A DNA stretch of 9,140 bases from Myxococcales bacterium (lineage in GTDB: Bacteria > Myxococcota > Bradymonadia > UBA7976 > UBA1532): contig JAGQJJ010000108.1 in NCBI GenBank assembly GCA_020430675.1, positions 1 to 9,140 on the forward strand, given 5' to 3'. The notes below the pieces were generated by a model. It had not been told where the DNA came from and ran no database searches. It saw only the letters and a list, made by a program, of their open reading frames with translations. A program made the translations under genes and the position numbers. Position 1 is the stretch's first letter; every line of letters starts with the position of its first letter. Positions 1 to 7,079 of this stretch are shown piece after piece.

Positions 1-236
1 AGGACCGGTGTTTCATCGACCTGCCAGCGACAGCCGCGCCCCACGCCGCGCAACCGCGCCCGCATCGTGGGATGCGCCGCCGCCGCGCGCTCGATCGCTT
101 TGCGCCAGCGCGCCTCATCGAGCGGGCCAGGCCATTCCAGCATCAAGTGGATCGCAAACGGCGGCGCGATGCGGCCGGCGCAGAGCCAGACGCGCTCCAG
201 GCCCGAGACAGGCCGGCCGGCTGCTGCGCGGGTCAG
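1..236 (-). CDS. Condensation/acyltransferase-like protein, N-terminal fragment
   Basis: Partial gene reading leftwards and cut by the window edge; 78 codons are visible. The translation contains RPVSGLERVW, then IAPPFAIHLMLEW and LDEARWRKAIERAAAAHP, then MRARLRG and a Trp-containing strand. This order (short N-terminal segment, 'beta strand - helix - AHPxxRARL') is the usual opening of the condensation / wax-ester-synthase-like acyltransferase fold. The catalytic HHxxxDG motif would lie beyond the edge, so activity cannot be judged. The frame opens at 251, but no ATG, GTG or TTG precedes the conserved RPVSGLERVW block. The only start-like codon is CTG at 236-234, which overlaps the ATPase stop TGA (235-233) in a CTGA arrangement like the common ATGA. 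The start is therefore inferred. Its role with the ATPase is unknown. Family call moderate, exact family uncertain. Confidence 0.55.
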   Translation of the reverse strand, partial: MTRAAAGRPVSGLERVWLCAGRIAPPFAIHLMLEWPGPLDEARWRKAIERAAAAHPTMRARLRGVGRGCRWQVDETPV

Positions 237-2365
237 ATGAGCCGCCCCATCTCACGCGCCTCGGCGATGGCCGCCCGCTCCAGCAGCCCCGCGTCGATCG
301 GGCGCTTCTCATCGGCGGCGAAGAAGGCCGCGCGCAGCACCGCGTTCTTGATGTTGCCGCCCGCCATCTTGAAGCGCTTGCCCAGGTACTCGAACTTCAG
401 ATCGCCCTCGGTGGCGCACGTCGACGGCAGCATCGACGACCACAACTGCGCGCGCTGCTCGGCGTCGGGCATGGGGAAGTCGACCCGGAACTTCAGCCGC
501 CGCTTGAACGCTTCGTCGATCGACTTGGCGAAGTTCGTGGTCAGCAGCGACATGCCGTCGAACGACTCCATGCGCTGCAACAGGTAGTTGATCTCCATGT
601 TGGCGAAGCGGTCGTTGCTGCCCTTGACCTCGGTGCGCGAGCCGAACAGGGCGTCCGCCTCATCGAAGAGCAGAATGACCTGGGCCTTCTCCGCCTCATC
701 AAACACGCGGGCCAGGTTCTTCTCGGTCTCGCCCACCCACTTGCTGATCACGCGCGACAGATCGACGCGGTACAGCTCGCGCCCGAGCGTCTGGGCGATG
801 AGCGCGGTGACCATCGTCTTGCCGGTGCCGGGCGGGCCGATGAACAGGCAGCTCAGGCCGCGGCCGTACGACATCTTTCGCCGGAAGCCCCAAGCGTCGT
901 AGACGATCTCGCGGTGCCGCGCCTGGGCGATGATCTCGTCGAGCACCAGGCGCACGTCTTCGGGCAGGATGACGTCTTCCCAGCCCAGCGACGTCGTGAA
1001 CGGCTCGGCGACCTGGCTGAGCATGTGGTCGAGGCGATGCCGCACCGCGCGCGAGACCTCGTCGACCGAGAGCGGCCCCTGCGCCCCGGTCAGCACGCGG
1101 CGGGCGCGGGCCTCCTCGACCGAGGCGTAGATCGTGCCCGGCGACACGTTGAAGCGATTGCCCAGCGGCGAAGCGAGCGCCTCGTCGACCGGGTCTCGCT
1201 CACCGAGCGCGCGGCGCCAGACCTCGCGCTGATCGACCGGCTCGGGCAGCGGGATGATCACGTCGAACAGATCGGCGATCTGCCGATGCAAAGCGGCCAG
1301 CGAGGTGCGCGCCGTGATCGCGACCGGGCCCGCGTGCCGGTTGACAAGCTGCGCCGCGCCGGGCAGCAGGCGCTCCCAAAGCTCGCGCATCTCGAACAGC
1401 TCGTCGCCCTCGAGCACCAGCACACAGCGGCGCATCAACGCCTCGCGGCCCGCCTCGGAGAGCACCGAGACGAACTGGTCGGGCGCGCGCGACAGTCGGT
1501 GCAGATCGACGGTCAGCAGCCCGAAGCCGCGGCGGGCGGCATACGCGGCCAGCGCGGTGCGGCGACCCACACCGTCGGGCCCGACCAGCAGCAGCCGCGG
1601 CCGCCCGGTCACCAGGGCACGGCCGAGCGAAGCTTCCAGGTCGCGCCGCGAGCGGGCGGGCAAGAACAGCCGATCGATCGACGCCGCCGCCTCGGGTCGG
1701 TCGATCGCGACCGCCGATTGCAACGCGCTGGGCAGGCTCGAATCGCGCCACCGCTGATCGCCGCGCAGAAACGCGAGCACGCCATCGGGCACCACCACCC
1801 CGCGGTGCAACAGCGGGCTCGGCGCGCCCCAGGCCGAGCCATCGCGCAGCTCGACCAGCCGGTAGCGCACCAGCGGCGCGTCGCTGGCAAACTCCTCCTG
1901 CCAGGCCTGCGCCGACTCGCTGGGGCTGGCGAGCAGCTCGGCGAGGAAGCCGACGGTGGGCAGCTTGACCGAAAAATCGGCCCAGGCGAACGAGTACAGG
2001 CGGGCCAGATCGACCGAGATCAGCGGCCCGGCGGCGGCCAGCAGCAGGCGAAGCTGGCGATCATCGAGCCCAAAACACCGCCGCAGCATGCCCAGCGCGC
2101 CGTCCTGCCCGGCGAGCGTCACCAGCCCCTTCTCCGCCTCGGTGAGCTGCGCGTCGGTCTCTTCCGGCGGTGGCAGACGCAACGCGGGCGGCGGGGGCGG
2201 CAGCTCGGCTTCGGTCTGCGTGCCAAGCAGCCGGCGGGCCTCATCGACGCTGATGAACAGCGCGCTCAGCGTGCCGGTGGTCTGCACCATGCGATAGCCG
2301 AAGCGATGGATGTACCGCTTGATGCACAGGTGCAGGTAATCGAGCCAGGTCTCCGTCTCGGACAC
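233..2365 (-). CDS. Tandem AAA+ ATPase of contractile-injection-system type (Cis15/Afp15-like)
   Basis: 710-aa cytoplasmic ATPase. A proline-rich linker (about residues 53-70) is followed by a helical/winged-helix region (about 75-170; FGLDDRQLRLLLAAAG, KLPTVGFLAELL) typical of the ATPases in phage-tail-like extracellular contractile injection loci. A first, degenerate AAA domain has GPDGVGRRT at 262-270, where the P-loop Lys is Arg268, and a poor Walker B (VLVLEGDEL). The second AAA domain looks active: Walker A GPPGTGKT 510-517, Walker B LLFDEAD with D568/E569, sensor-1 Asn in LLTTNF, and Arg finger in FKRRLKF. In such loci the enzyme is thought to act in assembly or remodelling of the sheath/tube particle; that is family knowledge, and no tail gene lies in this window. 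The start is GTG at 2365, chosen because GGAG sits six bases upstream and the region further upstream has no domain character. It is followed by a condensation-like gene and is divergent from the heme A synthase chimera. Confidence 0.85.
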   Translation of the reverse strand: MSETETWLDYLHLCIKRYIHRFGYRMVQTTGTLSALFISVDEARRLLGTQTEAELPPPPPALRLPPPEETDAQLTEAEKGLVTLAGQDGALGMLRRCFGLDDRQLRLLLAAAGPLISVDLARLYSFAWADFSVKLPTVGFLAELLASPSESAQAWQEEFASDAPLVRYRLVELRDGSAWGAPSPLLHRGVVVPDGVLAFLRGDQRWRDSSLPSALQSAVAIDRPEAAASIDRLFLPARSRRDLEASLGRALVTGRPRLLLVGPDGVGRRTALAAYAARRGFGLLTVDLHRLSRAPDQFVSVLSEAGREALMRRCVLVLEGDELFEMRELWERLLPGAAQLVNRHAGPVAITARTSLAALHRQIADLFDVIIPLPEPVDQREVWRRALGERDPVDEALASPLGNRFNVSPGTIYASVEEARARRVLTGAQGPLSVDEVSRAVRHRLDHMLSQVAEPFTTSLGWEDVILPEDVRLVLDEIIAQARHREIVYDAWGFRRKMSYGRGLSCLFIGPPGTGKTMVTALIAQTLGRELYRVDLSRVISKWVGETEKNLARVFDEAEKAQVILLFDEADALFGSRTEVKGSNDRFANMEINYLLQRMESFDGMSLLTTNFAKSIDEAFKRRLKFRVDFPMPDAEQRAQLWSSMLPSTCATEGDLKFEYLGKRFKMAGGNIKNAVLRAAFFAADEKRPIDAGLLERAAIAEAREMGRLI

Positions 2366-2389
2366 GGTATTCTCCGGGAGCGCCGGCCC

Positions 2390-2418
2390 ATCTTGCCTCG
2401 CGCGCTCGCCGCCGACAA
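2390..2418 (-). promoter_or_regulatory. Weak sigma-70-type promoter candidate for the ATPase gene
   Basis: On the minus strand, TTGTCG (2418-2413) and CAAGAT (2395-2390) are separated by 17 bases. This resembles -35/-10 boxes with 4/6 and 3/6 consensus matches. The predicted start of transcription would lie about 15-20 bases upstream of the GTG start at 2365 and just before its GGAG ribosome site. The match is weak and GC-rich sequence gives chance hits. Confidence 0.25.
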
Positions 2419-2422
2419 GCGA

Positions 2423-2437
2423 GCGATCGGCGATCGC
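2423..2437. promoter_or_regulatory. 15-bp palindrome between divergent genes (possible operator)
   Basis: GCGATCG-G-CGATCGC is a perfect 7-bp inverted repeat around one central base. It lies in the 101-bp spacer between the minus-strand ATPase gene and the plus-strand chimera, about 60 bases from the first start and 30 from the second. The position fits an operator for a dimeric regulator acting on one or both genes. GATC-containing palindromes are common in GC-rich DNA, so this is a candidate only. Confidence 0.3.
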
Positions 2438-2466
2438 GGCGTTGACGCGGCGGCGTGGGGCGATTA

Positions 2467-4206
2467 ATGAGTCGCATGCCCAACGCCCGAGAAGCGCCAT
2501 CGCGCGCGGTTGTCATCTGGCTCCTGTTCATCTTCGCGGTCATCGGGGTGATGGTCATCGGCGGCATCACCCGGCTCACGGGCAGCGGGCTGTCCATCAC
2601 CGAGTGGGACCCGATCATGGGCGCCGTGCCCCCGCTGAACAAGGAGGAATGGCAGGAGGCCTTCGCGAAGTACCAGGCCATCCCCGAGTACCGGCTCATC
2701 AACAGCCACATGGACCTGGCCGGGTTCAAGCGCATCTTCTTCTGGGAGTACCTGCACCGCCTGCTCGGGCGCCTCATCGGCGTGTTCTTCTTCGTGCCCT
2801 GGCTGTGGTTCACCGTGCGCCGGCAACTGCGTGGCCGCTGGGCGGTGCGCGGGCTGATCGCCTTTGCGCTCGGCGGCCTGCAAGGGCTGCTCGGGTGGTT
2901 CATGGTCAAGAGCGGCCTGGTCGACGTGCCCGCGGTCAGCCATTTCCGCCTCGCCGCGCACCTCTCGCTCGCCTTCTTCGTCGGCTGCTACGTGCTCTGG
3001 TTTGCGCTCGACCTGCGCCCCGGCCCGCGCACCGCTGACAACCCGGAAGGGCTCTACCCGGTCGACCCCGGCAAGCTGCCGGTCTTTCTCGACGACGTGC
3101 TCTCCGACCTGCGCACGCTGGAGCGCCGCTACGGCCCCTACGCCGAGGGCGGTCGCTACCACCCTGGCTTCATCGGCGGCGCCGTCGAAGCGCGCCTGTT
3201 CGAAGAAGACCTGCAGATGGTGGTGCGCGCCAATGTGAACGGCGTGCCCGACAAGGGTCTCGACCTCACCGACGGCACCGTCGCCGGCGTCAACTCGATC
3301 GATGATCACCCCGAGACGCTGTTCAACTTCGACGACCCCGCCTGGCTCTCGATCGAAGGCTCGTTCCGCGACCCGCCCACCATCGACCGCATGATCTTCG
3401 CGATGGGCGAAGACGCCCGCTTCCTGCCCGGCGGCACCGCCCGCGACCCCATGCCGCGCGGCGACAGCCCGGTCTGGACCGCCCCCGCCTATACCCTGGA
3501 GCGCGTCGTCGCCGAGGCCGCCTTCGCCCGCTGGCAGGATCACTCGCTGCACCGCGAGTTCCGCCGCCGCGACGAAGGCGAGCCGCTGCTGCTGCTCGAC
3601 GTGCAGAACGGCTGGCTCTCGCTGGCCACGCCCGGCCGCGTCGGCGACCCGCCCGCGCCGACCTATATCTGGGATTTGATTACCGAAGTGGCGCAGATTC
3701 GCGTGCACGACGGCGAACCGCGGCTGGAAGAGGGCGACGCCAACCTGGTCTTCACCCTCGAAGACGTGCCGCTCGGCCTGTCGATGGCCGACCTGATCGG
3801 CGGCGTGAAAGCCAGCCTGCGCGCCGACCCGTCGAGCCTGGTCACGGTCGCCTCGGCGCTCTTCGACAACACCTGGGGCGCCGCCGACTTCTTCTACCGC
3901 CACCCCGCCGATGGATCGGGCGACTGGCTGTTTTTCATCGCGCCCGAAGACATCCCCAACGACCACGACGGCCGCCCGGTCCGGCCCTACCGCTACGAGA
4001 AGCCCGGCTTCTTCTCCGACCCCGAGCTGACCATGCAGATCGCCACGCGCACCGCGATCGACGGCGACGACACCCACCTCAAGGTGCAGGTCAACCCGGG
4101 CGACGTGCTCTACGTCGTCGACGACATGGAGCGGGTCTACCAGATGAAGATCGGCGAGAAGCCCAGCCGGGCGCGTCTGCCGCTGACCCTGACGAGGATT
4201 CGCTGA
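2467..4206 (+). CDS. ctaA: Chimera: N-terminal half of heme A synthase (Cox15/CtaA) fused to unknown ~390-aa domain
   Basis: 579 aa. Residues 1-183 match the first half of Cox15-type heme A synthase, the membrane enzyme that turns heme O into heme A for cytochrome oxidase: TM1 (14-33), GGITRLTGSGLSITEW with the conserved Glu46, the PEYRL segment at 73-77, EYLHRLLGR with His97 on TM2, the QGLLGWFMVKSGL helix, and VSHFRLAAHL with His159/His165 leading into TM4. The second four-helix half (TM5-8 and its heme-ligand histidines) is absent. From about residue 190 the protein becomes soluble, acidic and free of cysteine, with no motif I recognise (DLTDGTVAGVNSIDDHPETL, FNFDDPAWLSIEGSFRDPP, GDWLFFIAPEDIP). 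Known heme A synthase topology would put this part in the cytoplasm. GTGGGG lies six bases before ATG 2467, which supports that start. The stop overlaps the next ATG by one base. The fusion may be a true in-frame deletion product or an assembly join. Confidence 0.75.
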   Translation: MSRMPNAREAPSRAVVIWLLFIFAVIGVMVIGGITRLTGSGLSITEWDPIMGAVPPLNKEEWQEAFAKYQAIPEYRLINSHMDLAGFKRIFFWEYLHRLLGRLIGVFFFVPWLWFTVRRQLRGRWAVRGLIAFALGGLQGLLGWFMVKSGLVDVPAVSHFRLAAHLSLAFFVGCYVLWFALDLRPGPRTADNPEGLYPVDPGKLPVFLDDVLSDLRTLERRYGPYAEGGRYHPGFIGGAVEARLFEEDLQMVVRANVNGVPDKGLDLTDGTVAGVNSIDDHPETLFNFDDPAWLSIEGSFRDPPTIDRMIFAMGEDARFLPGGTARDPMPRGDSPVWTAPAYTLERVVAEAAFARWQDHSLHREFRRRDEGEPLLLLDVQNGWLSLATPGRVGDPPAPTYIWDLITEVAQIRVHDGEPRLEEGDANLVFTLEDVPLGLSMADLIGGVKASLRADPSSLVTVASALFDNTWGAADFFYRHPADGSGDWLFFIAPEDIPNDHDGRPVRPYRYEKPGFFSDPELTMQIATRTAIDGDDTHLKVQVNPGDVLYVVDDMERVYQMKIGEKPSRARLPLTLTRIR

Positions 4207-5687
4207 TGTCCCCCGCGTTGCCGCGTTGCCTGGCCCTCGCGCTCTGCCTCGCCGCCGCGTCGCCGGCCGGGGCCAGCGGCCTCTCGGGGCCCGTCATCGG
4301 CACCAGCGAGTCGTCGCCGGTGCACGCCGATCCGGCCGCCGCCCACTGGAACCCGGCCATGCTCGGCCGCCTCGCCGCCCGTGGGCCCTTCACCTCGGAG
4401 TGGCTCGTCGGCGCCTCGCTGCTCTTCCTCTCGGCCAACTACGAGCGCGAGCGGCTCGGCGATTACCAGCATCGCGACAGCCTGCGCTTCAAGGCCCCGG
4501 TACCCGCCGAAGACCTCAACCCGTCGCTCTCGGGCCCGGCGGACCCCGTCAGCGCCGCCCAGGTCATCCCGGCGCCGGCCCCGCAAATCTTCTACGCCCG
4601 CGCCCTGACCGACGACCTCGTGGTCGGCGTCGGCACCTTCGTGCCCTTCGGCGCGGTGCTCGCCTTCCCCGACGATGGCGCGCAGAAGTGGGCGCTGCAA
4701 TCGGTCGAGCTGCTCATGGTCGAAGTCGCGCCTGCCATCGCCTGGCGGGTCAACGAGCAGCTCAGCGTGGGCCTCGGCTTCGGCGTCATCGGCGGCCAGC
4801 TCCGGCTGCGCAAGGTCGTCGATCTGGCCAGCACGCCGCTGCTGCACGACACCTTCAACAACCCGCCCATCGGTCAGGCCAACGACTTCGGCCCCAGCGC
4901 GCCCAGCGAAGTGCGCGAGCTCGACGTGCTCAGCCGCCCGGTCGACATCGGCCCCGGCCTCGGCATCGGCTGGTCGGCCCGCGTCGGCATCGCCTACGCG
5001 CCCACGCCTGACCTGGTGCTGGCCGCCTCGTACCTGCACCGCGTGCCGGTCACCTTCACCGGCGAGTTCAAGCTCGACATGAACCACCCGATGTTCACCG
5101 AAGACCTCGCCGCCCAGGGCCTGCGCTACCCGGCCGAGGTCAACGGCGAGGCGCAGGTCGAGTTCCCGCTGCCGCCCGCCGTCTACGCGGGCATCAGCTA
5201 TGCCGCCAGCGCCGATTGGGATCTGGCCGCCACCTTCGGCTGGGAGCGCCACTCCGAGGTCGACGCGCTGACCGCCACCCTCGACTCGAACGAGCTGGTG
5301 CAGCCCGAGCTGGGCCTGGGCTCCCAAGCCACCGTCGCCCTGGTGCGCGACTGGGTCGACACCGTGCGGGTCGACGCCCGCGTGATGCACAAGATGGACG
5401 AACTGCGCCTCGGCGGCGTGCTCGGCTACCACACCGGCGCCAGCCCCGACGAGACGCTTGACGTCGCCAGCCCAGACGGCCATCGCGTCGTCGGCGCCTT
5501 CATCGCCGGCTACCACCTGGGCGCGCTCGAATGGCTGGGCGGCGGCGACGCCGAGCTCGTCGGCGACCTGCACGTGCAATACGTGCTGCCGCGCGAGACC
5601 ACCAAGTCGGATTACGACCTCGCCAACGGCACTTACAGCCTGCTGGTCATGGCCCTGACCGGCGGCCTGCGCATCCGCTTCGAGTGA
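4206..5687 (+). CDS. Outer-membrane beta-barrel protein of the FadL/OmpP1/TodX family
   Basis: 493 aa, close to the usual FadL length. Residues 1-23 form a signal peptide (hydrophobic LALALCLAAAS, then ASPAGAS as a likely signal peptidase I site). The mature N-terminus has the FadL-type hatch signature: small residues followed by SSPVHADPAAAHWNPAMLG, comparable to the family's 'DAS-AxxxNPAGL'. The rest alternates hydrophobic and polar residues as in barrel strands (VVGVGTFVPFGAVLAF, LSVGLGFGVIGGQLRLR, LVLAASYLHRVPVTFTGEF, VYAGISYAA), and the chain ends in a strand closing with LRIRF plus Glu. FadL relatives import long-chain fatty acids or other hydrophobic compounds across the outer membrane; the substrate here cannot be read from the sequence. 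The start ATG overlaps the previous stop (TGATG), suggesting translational coupling with the unknown domain upstream. A kinase-like gene follows after 16 bases. Confidence 0.85.
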   Translation: MSPALPRCLALALCLAAASPAGASGLSGPVIGTSESSPVHADPAAAHWNPAMLGRLAARGPFTSEWLVGASLLFLSANYERERLGDYQHRDSLRFKAPVPAEDLNPSLSGPADPVSAAQVIPAPAPQIFYARALTDDLVVGVGTFVPFGAVLAFPDDGAQKWALQSVELLMVEVAPAIAWRVNEQLSVGLGFGVIGGQLRLRKVVDLASTPLLHDTFNNPPIGQANDFGPSAPSEVRELDVLSRPVDIGPGLGIGWSARVGIAYAPTPDLVLAASYLHRVPVTFTGEFKLDMNHPMFTEDLAAQGLRYPAEVNGEAQVEFPLPPAVYAGISYAASADWDLAATFGWERHSEVDALTATLDSNELVQPELGLGSQATVALVRDWVDTVRVDARVMHKMDELRLGGVLGYHTGASPDETLDVASPDGHRVVGAFIAGYHLGALEWLGGGDAELVGDLHVQYVLPRETTKSDYDLANGTYSLLVMALTGGLRIRFE

Positions 5688-5703
5688 ACGTCGCGTCAAA
5701 TCC

Positions 5704-6501
5704 ATGACGCCCACGGACCTGCTGCGCCGCGCCGGCCTGCCCGACGCCCGCCCCGAGCGCCTCTCGGGCGGCGATATGGGTCAGGTCTGGCGCTGCGGCG
5801 ACCACGTCGTCAAACAATGCGCCGACGCGCCACCCGGCCTCTTTGCCGCCGAGGCCCGCGGGCTTTCGACCCTCGCCGCGGCTGGGATCCGCGTACCGGA
5901 AGTGCACCTCGTCGACGCCCGGGGTCTGGTGATGCGCTGGCTGCCACCCGGCCCCGAGGCGCCCAAAGACCTCGGCGCCCAAATCGCCGCCGCCCACGCC
6001 GTCACCGCGCCCACCTATGGCGCCGACGACCCGGTCTTCCTCGGCCGCTTCCCCCTGCCCGCCGGTCGCAACACCGAGGGCCACGCATTTTTCATCGAAC
6101 ACCGCCTCACCCCGCTGCTGCGCGCCACCTGGACGCAACTCGGCGACCTGGGCCCCCGCCTCGACCGCCTGCTGTCGCACTATCGCCCGCCGCTCGAAGG
6201 CCCACGCCTGCTGCACGGCGACCTATGGAGCGGCAACGTGCTCATGACCCCCGCCGGCGCCGCGCTCATCGACCCCAGCGTCTGGCACGGCGAACGCGCC
6301 GTCGACCTCGCGATGATGGCCCTCTTCGGCGGCTTCTCGCCCCGCGTCTACGCTGCCTACACCGCGCACCACCCCATCCCGCGCGAGGTGACCGAGGCCC
6401 TGCCCTACTACCAGCTCTACTTCCTGCTGGTGCATGTGCACTTCTTCGGCGTCAGCTACTGCCGCAGCGTCGAGCAGGCGATCCGGCGCTGCGGGGGATG
6501 A
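5704..6501 (+). CDS. Fructosamine/ketosamine-3-kinase family protein
   Basis: 265 aa, slightly shorter than the usual ~285. Members phosphorylate the sugar of glycated protein lysines (Amadori products) so that the adduct falls off; some bacterial members act on ribulosamines. Seen here: LSGGDMGQVWRC as the nucleotide loop (20-31), ATP-contacting Lys37 in VVK, Glu50 in FAAEARGL, the IRVPEV strand, the catalytic loop HGDLWSGN at 171-178 (base Asp173), Mg-binding Asp190 in LIDP, then WHGERAVDLAMMALFGGF and the C-terminal YYQLYFLLVHVHFFG helix characteristic of this family rather than general aminoglycoside phosphotransferases. No clear ribosome site precedes the ATG, and the 16-base gap to the barrel gene suggests co-transcription. 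The link to the outer-membrane protein is unexplained, and the substrate is inferred from family only. Confidence 0.85.
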   Translation: MTPTDLLRRAGLPDARPERLSGGDMGQVWRCGDHVVKQCADAPPGLFAAEARGLSTLAAAGIRVPEVHLVDARGLVMRWLPPGPEAPKDLGAQIAAAHAVTAPTYGADDPVFLGRFPLPAGRNTEGHAFFIEHRLTPLLRATWTQLGDLGPRLDRLLSHYRPPLEGPRLLHGDLWSGNVLMTPAGAALIDPSVWHGERAVDLAMMALFGGFSPRVYAAYTAHHPIPREVTEALPYYQLYFLLVHVHFFGVSYCRSVEQAIRRCGG

Positions 6502-6535
6502 CCGACCGCCCCGCCTGCGCTACCCTGCGCCCATG
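6498..6535 (+). promoter_or_regulatory. Candidate promoter giving a leaderless mRNA for the 158-aa gene
   Basis: ATGACC (6498-6503; 4/6 to TTGACA) and TACCCT (6521-6526; TANNNT-type -10) are exactly 17 bases apart. The ATG at 6533 lies six bases after the -10 box, so transcription would start at or next to the A of the ATG. No Shine-Dalgarno sequence is present before this ATG, which agrees with a leaderless transcript. The -35 box sits on the stop of the preceding kinase-like gene. This is pattern-based and not proven. Confidence 0.4.
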
Positions 6536-7009
6536 GTGAGCAAGATCAAGAAGCGAAAGCCGCGCCCCGCCCAGGCCCGATCCGGCGCCCAGCGCACCCC
6601 GGCCTGGCTCGTGCCCTTCAATGAAGCCGGCAACGCCGGGGTCTACATCCATAAGCATGGCACCAGCAACGACCACTCGGCCTGCGGACCGGTGGTGATG
6701 TGCTGCGAACGCGCCGCGCCCGCCTACGCCGCCCTGGCGCCCGACCTGCACCAGCACGTCGCGAGCTATCAGATGCAGCGCGCCGACCACCTCTGCACCT
6801 GGCTCGATGGCGGCGTGCAGGCGATGTACTTCGTGCTGTGCGACCCCGACGACGCGCACGCGATCTACCAGTTCGGCCTGCCCGAACCCGCCGCCCGCGA
6901 GCTCTTGCTGGGCAAGGTGCCGCACAGCGCCTATCGGTTGGCCGACCGCCGCTACCGCGCCGACGACCTTGCCGATGTGCCCGCCTTGCGCCAATCGTCT
7001 GACGCTTGA
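6533..7009 (+). CDS. Hypothetical protein, 158 aa
   Basis: I do not recognise the family. The N-terminus is strongly basic (MVSKIKKRKPRPAQAR) and followed by a flexible stretch. The rest is compact: LVPFNEAGNAGVYIHKHGT, a Cys/His-rich part (NDHSACGPVVMCCER), HQHVASYQMQRADHLCTWLDGG, a hydrophobic strand MYFVLCDPDD and IYQFGLPEPAARELL. Five cysteines and many histidines could hint at metal or redox chemistry, but no known motif spacing is visible. There is no signal peptide or membrane segment, so it is probably cytoplasmic. ATG 6533 is preferred over the upstream in-frame ATG at 6434 because the longer form would lie inside the kinase gene and a promoter-like -10 box precedes 6533. A hairpin spans its stop codon. 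Confidence 0.65.
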   Translation: MVSKIKKRKPRPAQARSGAQRTPAWLVPFNEAGNAGVYIHKHGTSNDHSACGPVVMCCERAAPAYAALAPDLHQHVASYQMQRADHLCTWLDGGVQAMYFVLCDPDDAHAIYQFGLPEPAARELLLGKVPHSAYRLADRRYRADDLADVPALRQSSDA

Positions 7010-7016
7010 CGTCAGA
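6998..7016 (+). terminator. Hairpin across the stop codon of the 158-aa gene
   Basis: TCTGACG and CGTCAGA form a perfect 7-bp stem around the loop CTTGA, which contains the stop codon TGA (7007-7009). AAATTT-like sequence follows but no real T-run. It could be a weak intrinsic terminator separating this gene from the next, or a protein-binding inverted repeat upstream of the sigma-54-type promoter at 7065. Confidence 0.35.
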
Positions 7017-7064
7017 AATTTGACGAGATCGGGCTCAGACGGGCCCAAATGGCCGTTTTCTGGC

Positions 7065-7079
7065 TGGCACGGCGCTTGG
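7065..7079 (+). promoter_or_regulatory. Near-consensus sigma-54 (-24/-12) promoter
   Basis: TGGCACG-GCGC-TTGG matches the sigma-54 consensus TGGCACG-N4-TTGC at every defined base except the last (G for C), followed by A as preferred. The spacing between the GG (-24) and the -12 element is correct. The expected transcription start is near 7091, just upstream of the GGAGG ribosome site (7102-7106) and the ATG at 7114. The position directly before a receiver-like gene makes a chance hit less likely, but the -12 C mismatch may lower activity. Confidence 0.55.

Noticed and set aside
8..2467. 819-codon open frame on the plus strand antisense to the ATPase
   Set aside because: Its translation is Arg/Gln/Ala-rich without domains; the minus strand carries intact Walker A/B motifs. 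It is a GC-bias shadow.
2442..2468. TTGACG with GATTAAT as a promoter for the chimera
   Set aside because: The implied transcription start would fall inside the gene, after the ATG that has a good ribosome site.
2464..4077. Long minus-strand open frame opposite the chimera
   Set aside because: His/Gly/Val/Glu-rich shadow; the plus strand has clear Cox15 motifs and a coupled stop/start.
4137..5714. 525-codon minus-strand open frame opposite the FadL barrel
   Set aside because: No signal peptide or domain; the plus strand has a signal peptide and barrel strands.
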